Assembly: GCF_013409745.1 (NCBI RefSeq)
Contig: NZ_JACCBH010000001.1
Span: 744,001 to 808,000, forward strand
Direction of reading: 5' to 3'
DNA: 64,000 bases
Source: Microbacterium pseudoresistens
GTDB taxonomy: Bacteria > Actinomycetota > Actinomycetes > Actinomycetales > Microbacteriaceae
Both the position numbers and the translations under genes were made by a program. The notes below the pieces were generated by a model. That model was not told the origin of the DNA, ran no database searches, and saw only the letters and a list, made by a program, of their open reading frames with translations. This document shows positions 1 through 7,576 of the stretch, in pieces (the first letter of the stretch is position 1; the number at the start of each line of letters is the position of its first letter).

Positions 1-2
1 GG

Positions 3-527
3 AAGGCGCGGATGCCGCACGTCGCGATCGAACTCGTCGAGGTGCCATTCGCCGCGCAGCGCGAGCGCATCGCCGACGACGACCTCGACCTCGCGATCGT
101 GCGGGAGCCGTTCGACCGCGACGGCATGCACGCGATCCCGCTGTATGAAGAGCTGCCGGTGGTCATCACCTCGGTCGATTCGCATCTGCTCGCCGCCGAC
201 GAGCTCGATCCGGCGGATCTCGAGGGCGAGACGCTGCTGACCACCGCAGAGGACGTGCTCGATCTCACGCTGCCCACGACACCGGCGACCTTCGGGATGC
301 TCGACACGGTGTCGGATGCGGTCGCGACCGTCGCCAGCGGCGTCGGGATCGTCGTCGTGCCGCTCTCGCTCGCCCGGCTGCACCACCGCAAAGACGTCGA
401 GCACCGACCGCTGCGCGGCGGCCCCGTCTCACCCGTGCTGCTCGCCTGGCGCGCCGAGCGCACGACCGAAGACGTGGAGACGTTCATCGGCATCGTCCGC
501 GGACGCACGGCGAACTCCTCGCGCTGA
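3..527 (+). CDS. LysR-type regulator, C-terminal part (5' end outside window)
   Basis: The frame is open from the first bases of the window, so this is the 3' part of a longer gene. The visible residues form the second half of a LysR substrate-binding domain: the stretch DDDLDLAIVRE is the usual 'low-quality regulator site' strand, followed by the PLYEELPVVI segment and the late SGVGIVVVPLSLA strand seen in these effector-binding domains. The N-terminal winged helix-turn-helix is not in the window, so target and effector cannot be judged. The next gene begins 21 bp downstream on the same strand but has its own promoter-like box. Confidence 0.8.
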   Translation, partial: KARMPHVAIELVEVPFAAQRERIADDDLDLAIVREPFDRDGMHAIPLYEELPVVITSVDSHLLAADELDPADLEGETLLTTAEDVLDLTLPTTPATFGMLDTVSDAVATVASGVGIVVVPLSLARLHHRKDVEHRPLRGGPVSPVLLAWRAERTTEDVETFIGIVRGRTANSSR

Positions 528-548
528 CGCCTCGCCTAGAATCTCCAC

Positions 549-1277
549 GTGGCCTCGCTTCTCTATGTCGGCGTGCGCCCCGAGCTGGATGCGGCGACGG
601 CGGAGCGCGCATCCTTCCGCATCGGACTCGGTGTGCCGTCCGAGCAGCTCGACCGCATCGACCTCGTCTCCTCGCCGCTGCCGGATGACGCCTTCGACCG
701 CTACGCGGGTTTCGTCATCGGCGGGTCCCCCTTCAACGTCACCGACGCGGCCAAGTCGTCGATGCAGCTCCGGGTCGAAAGAGACCTCGAACGCATCGCC
801 GCCCGCGCGCTCGACGGCGCGACGGCCGCGTTCTTCACCTGCTACGGGATCGGCGTCGTCACCCGGCTGCTGGGCGGCGAGGTGACGACGGATCACCCCG
901 AGGAGGCCACGGCGACCTGGATCCGCACCACGCCGGCGGGCCTCGATGATCCGCTCTTCGGACCGTCCGGCGCCTCGTTCACGGCGTTCACGGCGCACAA
1001 GGAGGGGTCGACGACGACGCCTCCCGGTGCAACGCTGCTGGCGGTGGGCGACGTCTGCCCCGTGCAGGCGTACCGCGCGGGCGGCCGCCTTTACGCGACG
1101 CAGTTCCATCCCGAGCCTTCACCGCGCGACTTCGCCGATCGGATGGTGTTCTACCGCACGACCGGATACTTCGACGCGGATGCCTTCGACACCGTGCAGG
1201 AGGCGGTGCTGAGCGCCTCGGTCACCGAGCCCGCACACATTCTCGGCCGTTTCGCCGCCCTCGCGCTCTCCCACTGA
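549..1277 (+). CDS. Class I glutamine amidotransferase-like protein (GuaA-type domain alone)
   Basis: This 242-residue protein has a class I glutamine amidotransferase fold without a synthase partner domain. FVIGGSPFNVTD near residue 60 matches the GGP-like turn, FFTCYGIGVV near residue 98 carries the candidate nucleophilic Cys, and QFHPEPSPRDF near residue 185 carries the His and Glu of the triad. Family knowledge says such stand-alone proteins release ammonia from glutamine or a gamma-glutamyl compound; the real substrate is unknown. The GTG start is chosen because TAGAAT at 537-542 lies exactly 6 nt upstream, implying a leaderless transcript. No Shine-Dalgarno sequence is visible. Confidence 0.8.
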   Translation: MASLLYVGVRPELDAATAERASFRIGLGVPSEQLDRIDLVSSPLPDDAFDRYAGFVIGGSPFNVTDAAKSSMQLRVERDLERIAARALDGATAAFFTCYGIGVVTRLLGGEVTTDHPEEATATWIRTTPAGLDDPLFGPSGASFTAFTAHKEGSTTTPPGATLLAVGDVCPVQAYRAGGRLYATQFHPEPSPRDFADRMVFYRTTGYFDADAFDTVQEAVLSASVTEPAHILGRFAALALSH

Positions 1278-1332
1278 CGCTCGCCGGTCGCCGAGCGAGG
1301 GGAACGAGACTGAAGCGAGGTGAGGTCCGCAT

Positions 1333-1806
1333 TCAGCCTTCGCCGGTGAGCAGCGTGATCCGCTCGCGCAGATATGCCCCCAGCGGCATGTACGCGCCCG
1401 ACGCGGACCACCGCACCGACGAAACCCCGTCGACGAGCGCCAGGGGCCCCGATGCGCCTCCGGCATCCACCGTCGCGAGGTCGATCGGCGTCCACCCCAC
1501 GTGCACGACCTCGCCCTCGCCGAAGCCGCCGCGGGCCGCGGCGAACCGGCGCTCCGCTCGCTGCCTGGCCGACTCTGCGGCATAGCCTCGGCGCACCTCG
1601 GCCGCCGCGCGCAGCACTTCCCCGGTCGCGAAGACGGCATCCGATCCGATGAGCAGCACGCCGAGATGCCAGGCGCCGCCTGCCCGTACGATGCGCGGAC
1701 GGCGCCATCGCGAGGTCTTCTCCACCCCGAGCGCCTCGACGGGAGCCTCCGCCAACGCCACCCGCGCCTGCGCGATCAGCGCGGCGGAGGTGGGCTCGGC
1801 GGTCAT
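1333..1806 (-). CDS. Conserved hypothetical protein, 157 aa
   Basis: I do not recognise a named family. The protein is soluble, with an Ala/Arg-rich N-terminal half (a probable helix around residues 60-95) and a C-terminal half with strands such as EVVHVGWTPIDLA and GPLALVDGVSSVRW. It has no signal peptide or membrane segment. The ATG at 1806 has TAGCGT (1818 to 1813 on the minus strand) exactly 6 nt upstream, so the transcript is probably leaderless. It is divergent from purU and converges on the amidotransferase gene, so it is its own transcription unit. Confidence 0.6.
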   Translation of the reverse strand: MTAEPTSAALIAQARVALAEAPVEALGVEKTSRWRRPRIVRAGGAWHLGVLLIGSDAVFATGEVLRAAAEVRRGYAAESARQRAERRFAAARGGFGEGEVVHVGWTPIDLATVDAGGASGPLALVDGVSSVRWSASGAYMPLGAYLRERITLLTGEG

Positions 1807-1884
1807 GCCCTCACGCTACCGATTCGCGCGGATCGCCCGCACGCGGGAGAATCGACGCACACCCGCGACACCGAGGATTCCGCC

Positions 1885-2736
1885 ATGGCCCAGCCCGACA
1901 CCGCTCGCCTGCTCATCGCGTGCGACGACCAGCCCGGTATCGTCGCCGCTGTCGCCGGGGTGCTCGCCGATCACGGGGCGAACATCGTCTCGCTCGATCA
2001 GCATTCCACCGATTCCGAGGGCGGCCGCTTCTTCCAGCGCACCGTGCTGCATCTCGACGGACTCGCCGCTGCCCGGACGGCACTGGAGGAATCGCTTACA
2101 GAGGTGGCCGACCGGTTCGGCATGGAGTGGTCGCTGCACGACGCCTCACGGCGCAAGCGCGTGGCGATCTTCGTGTCGAAGTACGATCACTGCCTGCTCG
2201 AGCTGCTCTGGCGCGCACAGCGCGGGCAGCTCGACATCGACGTGACCATGGTCGTCTCCAATCACCCCGACCTCGCCGAGTCGGTGCGCTCGTTCGGCGT
2301 GCCGTTCGTGCACATCCCCGGCACCGACAAGTCCGAGATGGAGCGCCGCCAGCTGGAGCTGCTGCAGGGGAACGTCGACCTCGTCGTGCTGGCCCGCTAC
2401 ATGCAGATCCTCACCGACGACTTCCTGACGAGCCTCGAAGCGCCGGTCATCAACATCCACCATTCGTTCCTGCCCGCCTTCATCGGCGCGAACCCGTATG
2501 CACGGGCGAAAGAGCGCGGCGTGAAGCTCATCGGCGCGACGGCCCACTACGCCACGGCCGACCTCGACGAGGGGCCCATCATCGAGCAGGATGTCACGCG
2601 GGTCACCCACGCCGAGTCCGCCGCTCAGCTTCAGAGCCGCGGCATGGATGTGGAGCGCCTGGTGCTCGCCCGCGCCGTGCAGTGGCACGCGGAGGATCGC
2701 GTGATCGTGCACGGCCGCTCCACCGTCATCCTGTAG
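1885..2736 (+). CDS. purU: Formyltetrahydrofolate deformylase
   Basis: PurU hydrolyses 10-formyl-tetrahydrofolate to formate and THF, balancing the one-carbon pool and supplying formate for PurT-type purine synthesis. The 283 residues match the family length. An N-terminal ACT domain (about 1-80, with ACDDQPGIVAAVAG) is followed by a formyltransferase domain. INIHHSFLPAFIG carries the Asn-His pair, and GATAHYATADLDEGPIIEQD carries the catalytic Asp loop typical of PurU. An upstream in-frame extension exists, but the ACT domain begins directly after the ATG at 1885, so that start is preferred. The gene stands alone, divergent from the hypothetical gene at 1333-1806. Confidence 0.95.
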   Translation: MAQPDTARLLIACDDQPGIVAAVAGVLADHGANIVSLDQHSTDSEGGRFFQRTVLHLDGLAAARTALEESLTEVADRFGMEWSLHDASRRKRVAIFVSKYDHCLLELLWRAQRGQLDIDVTMVVSNHPDLAESVRSFGVPFVHIPGTDKSEMERRQLELLQGNVDLVVLARYMQILTDDFLTSLEAPVINIHHSFLPAFIGANPYARAKERGVKLIGATAHYATADLDEGPIIEQDVTRVTHAESAAQLQSRGMDVERLVLARAVQWHAEDRVIVHGRSTVIL

Positions 2737-2753
2737 CGGGCGAGCAACCGCCG

Positions 2754-3149
2754 TCATCCGCCGATGATGTCGACGGCGAGGCCGTTCGAGGCCGCGGCGA
2801 GACGTCTGTCGTTCGTCCAGAACTGCGTGCACCCCGCCAGTTGCGCCGCGGCGAGATGGATGGCGTCAGGCGTCTTCAGCCCGAACCCGGCGCGCAACTG
2901 CGCCGCCCGCAGATACGACTGCGTGCCCAGCTCGATGATCTCCAGCCGTTCGAAGACTGCGAGGTAGCGATCGCGCAGCGCATGATCCTGCGCGCGCAAC
3001 GGGCCAGGAAGGCATTCGGGAAGGATGAGCGCGCTCGTCGCCAACGGCGCGTCGGCAGCGCGGAAGGCCCGACGCACAGAAGCTCCACGCGTGCCCTGAT
3101 CCTCGACCGCATAGATGAGGATGCACGCGTCGAGATAGATCAATCCCAC
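2754..3149 (-). CDS. vapC: PIN-domain toxin, VapC type
   Basis: A 131-residue PIN-domain protein. The acidic residues expected for the Mg-dependent RNase site are present: D7 (YLDACILIY), E45 (LPEC), D95 (KTPDAIHLA) and D114 (TNDRR). VapC toxins cleave tRNA or rRNA when not bound by their antitoxin. The gene overlaps the upstream antitoxin gene by 10 bp, so the two are translated from one message. All four acidic residues are intact and nothing suggests decay. The RNA target cannot be inferred from the sequence. Confidence 0.9.
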   Translation of the reverse strand: MGLIYLDACILIYAVEDQGTRGASVRRAFRAADAPLATSALILPECLPGPLRAQDHALRDRYLAVFERLEIIELGTQSYLRAAQLRAGFGLKTPDAIHLAAAQLAGCTQFWTNDRRLAAASNGLAVDIIGG

Positions 3150-3397
3150 GCCTCCCGGCCCGCCGCGATCTGCTCGTCGAGCTGCGCCGTCGAACGCACC
3201 AGGTGCGAGGGCAGCGGGTTGTCATCGAGCCACTCGGCCAGTGCCGGCCCGTTGAGGATGACATCAGGCGGGCCGATCGGAACGATCTCGACCACCGGCC
3301 TGCCCCGATTCGTGATGACCACCTCGAGCCCCGACTGGGCATCCGCGATCAGTCGCGAGAGGTTGTTGCGCGCATCCAGAACGCTGTATCGGGTCAT
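3140..3397 (-). CDS. Phd/YefM-family antitoxin
   Basis: An 85-residue antitoxin. The N-terminal two thirds (YSVLDARNNLSRLIADAQSG, then VVITNRGRPVVEIVPI) is the Phd/YefM DNA-binding fold. The C-terminal tail (about 50-85) would be the disordered toxin-neutralising part. The Phd fold paired with a PIN toxin is a common VapBC variant. TAAGTT (3409 to 3404, minus strand) is 6 nt from the ATG, so the message is probably leaderless. A perfect palindrome covers this -10 region, which fits autorepression by the toxin-antitoxin complex. Confidence 0.9.
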   Translation of the reverse strand: MTRYSVLDARNNLSRLIADAQSGLEVVITNRGRPVVEIVPIGPPDVILNGPALAEWLDDNPLPSHLVRSTAQLDEQIAAGREAWD

Positions 3398-3401
3398 GAC
3401 C

Positions 3402-3431
3402 TGAACTTAGCCATATACCTGGCTAAGTTCA
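3402..3431. promoter_or_regulatory. Operator palindrome of the toxin-antitoxin operon
   Basis: Perfect inverted repeat with 12-bp arms (3402-3413 and 3420-3431) and a 6-bp centre (TATACC). It begins 5 bp upstream of the antitoxin ATG and contains the proposed -10 hexamer TAAGTT. Position and symmetry are what is expected of the operator bound by a Phd-type antitoxin. Confidence 0.85.
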
Positions 3432-3445
3432 AGTCAGATTCCCCC

Positions 3446-4498
3446 TCACAACCCTGCGGCGAGCTCGGCGAAGACGTCTGCCGCGGTGTCGCGCGTGGCC
3501 AAGGGGGCGCCCTGACCGAGCCACAGCGACTGCAGCTCGCCGAGGTTCTGCTGACCGGCCGCGGCGCGGAAACGCCCGGTGAGCCAGTTCTGCACGGGGA
3601 ACGGCGCGATCCCGCCGCCGGCCTCGATCGCGCGCACGGCGCGGTTGCGCGCCCCGCGGGCCAGCCGGCCGCTCATGGCCGTGGTGAGCACGCTCTCGTC
3701 GGCCGCGGTGGAGCGGATGGCCTGCCGGTGCGCGTCATTCGCGGCCGACTCGGCGGTGACGAGGAACGCGGTGCCCGCCTGCACACCGTCGGCGCCGAGG
3801 GCGCGTGCGGCCGCGACTCCGCGGCGGTCGGCGATGCCCCCTGCGGCGATCACGGGGATCGACACCGCGTCGACGATCTGCGGCACGAGCGCCAGCGCGC
3901 CCACGAGCGACTGCTCGGGCGGCTTGAGGAACGACACCCGGTGGCCCGCAGCCTCGGCCCCGGTGGCGACCACGGCATCCACCCCGCCGGCTTCCAGGGC
4001 GACGGCCTCGGCGACGGTCGTGGCGGTGCCGATCACGCGGATGCTACGGCGATGCGCCTCCTCGACGATCGCCGGCGACGGCACTCCGTAGACGACGCTG
4101 AGCACGGCCGGAGCCGCCTCCCAGATCGCCTCGAGCTGCTCGTCGAGTGCAGGCAGGTAGCGCGCGGGGATCGCCGGGACATCGACGCCGACCGCCTCGT
4201 AGAACGGCGCAAGCGCCTGCGCGAACGCGACGTGCGCGGGGGCGGGCGCGACCTCGTCGCCCGTGGGCAGCCAGATGTTCAGCGCGAACGGCCCATCCGT
4301 CGCCGCCCGCAGGGCCGCGGTCGTCGCGCGGATGCGGTCGCCGTCGTACCCGTACAGGCCGTAAGACCCGAGGCCCCCGGCCTGGCTCACCGCGGCGACG
4401 AGTTCCACCGACGACAGCCCGCCGAAGGGGGCGAGCACGATCGGCACCTCGACTCCGAGCAGGCGGGCGAGGCGGTTCGGGGCGGTCGGGGTGCTCAT
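3446..4498 (-). CDS. Nitronate monooxygenase (2-nitropropane dioxygenase family)
   Basis: A 350-residue FMN-dependent TIM-barrel enzyme of the nitronate monooxygenase family, which oxidises alkyl nitronates such as propionate-3-nitronate. Diagnostic stretches: PIVLAPFGGLSS at the N-terminus, ATGAEAAGHR (the FMN-site His region, near residue 185), PVIAAGGIADRRGVAAARALGADGVQAGTAFL (FMN phosphate binding), and the late PVQNWLTGRFR segment. The start at 4498 has TAGCCT (4510 to 4505) 6 nt upstream, pointing to a leaderless transcript. It is divergent from the membrane-protein gene at 4580. Confidence 0.88.
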   Translation of the reverse strand: MSTPTAPNRLARLLGVEVPIVLAPFGGLSSVELVAAVSQAGGLGSYGLYGYDGDRIRATTAALRAATDGPFALNIWLPTGDEVAPAPAHVAFAQALAPFYEAVGVDVPAIPARYLPALDEQLEAIWEAAPAVLSVVYGVPSPAIVEEAHRRSIRVIGTATTVAEAVALEAGGVDAVVATGAEAAGHRVSFLKPPEQSLVGALALVPQIVDAVSIPVIAAGGIADRRGVAAARALGADGVQAGTAFLVTAESAANDAHRQAIRSTAADESVLTTAMSGRLARGARNRAVRAIEAGGGIAPFPVQNWLTGRFRAAAGQQNLGELQSLWLGQGAPLATRDTAADVFAELAAGL

Positions 4499-4571
4499 CC
4501 TCCGAGGCTACGCCCGGCGCATCGGCACCCTTCGGCGTATGACGACCGGGATGTCGCGGGGCGCGGATACA

Positions 4572-4988
4572 CTGCCCGCATGGCGGTGAGCGAGGGGATG
4601 CGGCGCACGGCCTGGGCTCCGGTCGTCGCGGGAACCGCCAGCGGAGCGATCGCCACCGTCGCGGTCACGACGCACATCTACGAAGGAAACTGGTATGCAC
4701 CGCTGATCATGGGCGGCGCGCCGGGCCTCGTCGTCGGAGCTCTCGCGGCCCTCTTGTGTCTCGCATCCGCGGCGCTCCTCGCCGCACGTCCACTCGCGAT
4801 CGTCACGTCGTTCCTCTCCTCGCTGCTCTTGCTCGCCCTGCCCTTCGGCCTGCTCTCACGCTGGTCGTTGCCGATGTCAGCGGTCTTCGCCGGGGTGGTC
4901 GTCTTCTCCGTCGCCTCCTTCTGGGTCGCCGCAGCGCTCTTCGGCGGGCGCTCTGCCCGCATGGCGGTGAGCGAGGGGATGCGGCGCA
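4572..4988 (+). repeat. 36-bp perfect direct repeat pair
   Basis: Copies lie at 4572-4607 and 4953-4988. Both contain the same ATG with the same upstream bases. Their spacing of 381 bp (127 codons) keeps the reading frame. The sequence between the copies does not resemble what follows the second copy, so this is not a whole-gene tandem duplication. Confidence 0.95.
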
Positions 4989-5614
4989 GACGAGGCGAGG
5001 CGATCACCGTTCTCGTCATCGGCGGGCTCTGCATCCCGATCGCCATGACCTCTGCCATCGGGATGCTGCGCGAGCAGCTCCATCTGCGCTGCAGCTACCT
5101 CACCATGGGCGACCCGACGGGCGACTGGGTCTGCGCCGACGGGATCGGCTACATCGGGGCCGGTGTCGCGCTCCTCCTGCTCTCCGGCCTCCCTGTGCTC
5201 ATCGCCTTCTTCGTCGTGCTCGCGACCGACGACAGCCCGCGGGTGCTCGCCGCATTGGCACCGCTGCCCGTGGTTCTCGTCGTCGCATCCACGGCCCTGT
5301 TCACCCTCACCCGCGGCGACGCCGTGCCCGCGGGTGAGAGCTGGCCCGGCATCTGGTGGGCGGCGGTCGGCATCGCCGGCCTTCTGGCGATCCTCGGCGT
5401 CGTCGCGCTGGCCATCCCCACGCCGGGCCCCCGACGGCGCGTGCTCATCGTCGCGGGGACCGCGCTGCTGCTGACCGCCGCCGTCATGCAGCCTGGGCTG
5501 GCCGGCGCGGCCCTCGCCACGGGCACGATCCTCGGCGCCCAGGCGCTGCGGGCAGCCCGCGCTCCCGCCGTTTCCCCCGTTCCGGAAGGCACTCCTGCCC
5601 CGAATCGCCCCTGA
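4580..5614 (+). CDS. Integral membrane protein with repeated N-terminal sequence, 344 aa
   Basis: No named family is recognised. About nine hydrophobic segments are visible. The first ten codons and the bases before them recur in frame 381 bp later: the segments at 4572-4607 and 4953-4988 are identical over 36 bp, so MAVSEGMRR occurs at residues 1 and 128. Residues 1-127 hold four membrane helices and residues 128-344 the rest. The second part has a small extracellular-looking loop with two Cys (LRCSYLTM and WVCADG). TACACT at 4568-4573 is 6 nt from the ATG, suggesting a leaderless start. The second copy may be a former gene start, making this a fusion of two small membrane proteins. Confidence 0.65.
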   Translation: MAVSEGMRRTAWAPVVAGTASGAIATVAVTTHIYEGNWYAPLIMGGAPGLVVGALAALLCLASAALLAARPLAIVTSFLSSLLLLALPFGLLSRWSLPMSAVFAGVVVFSVASFWVAAALFGGRSARMAVSEGMRRRRGEAITVLVIGGLCIPIAMTSAIGMLREQLHLRCSYLTMGDPTGDWVCADGIGYIGAGVALLLLSGLPVLIAFFVVLATDDSPRVLAALAPLPVVLVVASTALFTLTRGDAVPAGESWPGIWWAAVGIAGLLAILGVVALAIPTPGPRRRVLIVAGTALLLTAAVMQPGLAGAALATGTILGAQALRAARAPAVSPVPEGTPAPNRP

Positions 5615-5689
5615 CGAAGACGGGCCCCGCCGCGTTACCGTGAAAGAGCCGCACACCCCCGCGGCGTTCCCGGAACCCGATCGGATGAC

Positions 5690-6562
5690 ATGACCGCGCA
5701 CGACGACGTGAACGCCCCCGACAACGAGCGCGCCCTCGAGGAGGGCATCGTCACCGACTTCCGCGAGCGCATGACCTACGGCTCGTACCTCGACCTGGAT
5801 CGGCTGCTCGGCGCGCAGCATCCGGTGAGCAGGCCCGAGCACCACGACGAGATGCTGTTCATCATCCAGCATCAGACGACCGAGCTGTGGCTCACTCTCG
5901 TGCTGCACGAGATCCGTCGCGCCCGCGAGCTGCTCGCCGCCGACGATCTGCGCGAGGCACTCAAGCCGATCGCGCGGCTGAAGAACATCCAAGAGGTGCT
6001 CACGCAGCAGTGGTCGGTGCTTGCCACGCTCACTCCCACCGAGTACGCCCAGTTCCGGGGCTTCCTCGGCAGCGCCTCCGGATTCCAGTCGGTGCAGTAC
6101 CGCGCGGTCGAGTTCGCACTCGGCAACAAGAACGGCAAGATGCTCGGCGTCTTCCGCAACCATCCCGAGAACCTCGCGCTGCTCACGGCCGAGTACGAGA
6201 GTCCCACGCTGTACGACGAGTTCCTGCGGCTCGTCGCCCGCCGCGGGCTGCCCGTCCCCGCGGAGATCCTGGATCGCGATGTGCGCGAGCCGTACCGCGA
6301 GCATGCCGATCTCGTCCCTGCGATCCGCGCGATCTACGAGAACCCGCACGAGCACTGGGACCTGTACGAGGCGTGCGAGAAGCTCGTCGACGTCGAAGAC
6401 AACTTCCAGTTCTGGCGCTTCCGGCACCTGCGCACGGTGACGCGCACGATCGGCCGCAAGATCGGCACAGGCGGCTCCAGCGGTGTCGACTTCCTGCAGC
6501 GGGCACTCGATCTCACCTTCTTCCCCGAGCTGTACACCGTGCGCACCTCGATCGGGACGTGA
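5690..6562 (+). CDS. kynA: Tryptophan 2,3-dioxygenase
   Basis: This is the haem enzyme that opens the indole ring of L-tryptophan to N-formylkynurenine, the first step of the kynurenine pathway. The 290 residues match the bacterial family. MTYGSYLDLDRLL and HHDEMLFIIQHQTTELWL carry the substrate-pocket residues including the active-site His. FRHLRTVTRTIGRKIGTGG near residue 246 carries the haem-ligand His and the glycine-rich loop. The amidohydrolase gene starts 2 bp after the stop codon, and kynU follows 1 bp after that, so the three genes form one operon. Confidence 0.96.
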   Translation: MTAHDDVNAPDNERALEEGIVTDFRERMTYGSYLDLDRLLGAQHPVSRPEHHDEMLFIIQHQTTELWLTLVLHEIRRARELLAADDLREALKPIARLKNIQEVLTQQWSVLATLTPTEYAQFRGFLGSASGFQSVQYRAVEFALGNKNGKMLGVFRNHPENLALLTAEYESPTLYDEFLRLVARRGLPVPAEILDRDVREPYREHADLVPAIRAIYENPHEHWDLYEACEKLVDVEDNFQFWRFRHLRTVTRTIGRKIGTGGSSGVDFLQRALDLTFFPELYTVRTSIGT

Positions 6563-6564
6563 GG

Positions 6565-7575
6565 ATGCCCGGATCGCCGCGCCGGTTCGCCGCCGCGTTC
6601 GTCGACGGCACCCGCATCCGACAGGGCACGCTCGTGGTGACGGACGACGGACTGCGCCTCACCGCTGATGCGCCCGACCCCGACCTGCCGCGCCTGGACG
6701 GCGTCGTGCTCGGCGGGTTCACAGACCATCACGTGCACCTCATGCTCGTCGACGATGCGGTGCTCGACGACAGCCGCCTGCGCCATGTCATCGACCTCGG
6801 GGCGCCGCGGGACTGGATCCGTGCCCGGGCCGATGCGCCCGGCCGCACGCGGGTGTCGTACGCCGGACCGTTCCTCACGGCGCCCGGCGGCTACCCCTCC
6901 GACCGCGACTGGGCGCTGCCCGGATCGGTGCGCGAGCTCGCGGATGCGGATGCCGTGCGCGCGGCGATCGCCGAACTCGCCGAGGCCGGAGCGAGCTGCA
7001 TCAAGATCGTCGCGAACACCATCGCGGGTCCTGTCCTCGACGACACCCTCGTGACCGCCCTGGTCGACGCCGCGCGCACCCACGGCCTGCCCGTCGTCGC
7101 GCACGCGGAGGGCGCGGGGCAGGCTCAGCGCGTCGTGCGCCTCGGTGCGACCCGTCTCGCGCACGCGCCGTTCACGGAGCGCCTGAACGACGACGAGATC
7201 GCCGTGCAGGCGGCATCCGCGGAGTGGATCTCGACGCTCGCGATCCACTCCGGCCGCGAGCGCGACGTTGCGCTCGACAACGTCCGGCGATTCCATGTTG
7301 CCGGCGGCATGCTGCGGTACGGCACCGACATGGGCAACGGCCCCTCCCCAGTCGACCTGCGCCGCGACGAGGTCGAGGCGCTGCGCGCGGCGGGCGTGGA
7401 CGGGTGGGACCTGCTGCACGCCCTCGCGCCGGTCGACCCGCTCGAACCCGGCGCCCGCCTGCTCATCGCCGACGCGCCGGAGACCGCACGTACCGCCCCC
7501 GATCCGCTCACCGCCCGCCCGCTGCGCACCGCACACGATCTGCCCCTACCGCCCACCCGATCGCCCGGAGCCTGA
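6565..7575 (+). CDS. Amidohydrolase in the kyn operon; candidate N-formylkynurenine formamidase
   Basis: A 336-residue amidohydrolase-superfamily protein. The metal-site residues look complete: HxH in TDHHVHL, Lys in CIKIVAN, His in VVAHAEG, His in RLAHAPF, and Asp in YGTDMG. It sits between kynA and kynU with intergenic gaps of 2 and 1 bp. The pathway step between those enzymes is hydrolysis of N-formylkynurenine. No KynB-type (HxGxHxDxPxH motif) formamidase is seen in the window. The inference is that this unrelated hydrolase does that step. A hydrolase for another tryptophan-derived amide remains possible. The start is set by the tight spacing to kynA. Confidence 0.75.
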   Translation: MPGSPRRFAAAFVDGTRIRQGTLVVTDDGLRLTADAPDPDLPRLDGVVLGGFTDHHVHLMLVDDAVLDDSRLRHVIDLGAPRDWIRARADAPGRTRVSYAGPFLTAPGGYPSDRDWALPGSVRELADADAVRAAIAELAEAGASCIKIVANTIAGPVLDDTLVTALVDAARTHGLPVVAHAEGAGQAQRVVRLGATRLAHAPFTERLNDDEIAVQAASAEWISTLAIHSGRERDVALDNVRRFHVAGGMLRYGTDMGNGPSPVDLRRDEVEALRAAGVDGWDLLHALAPVDPLEPGARLLIADAPETARTAPDPLTARPLRTAHDLPLPPTRSPGA

Positions 7576-7576
7576 C

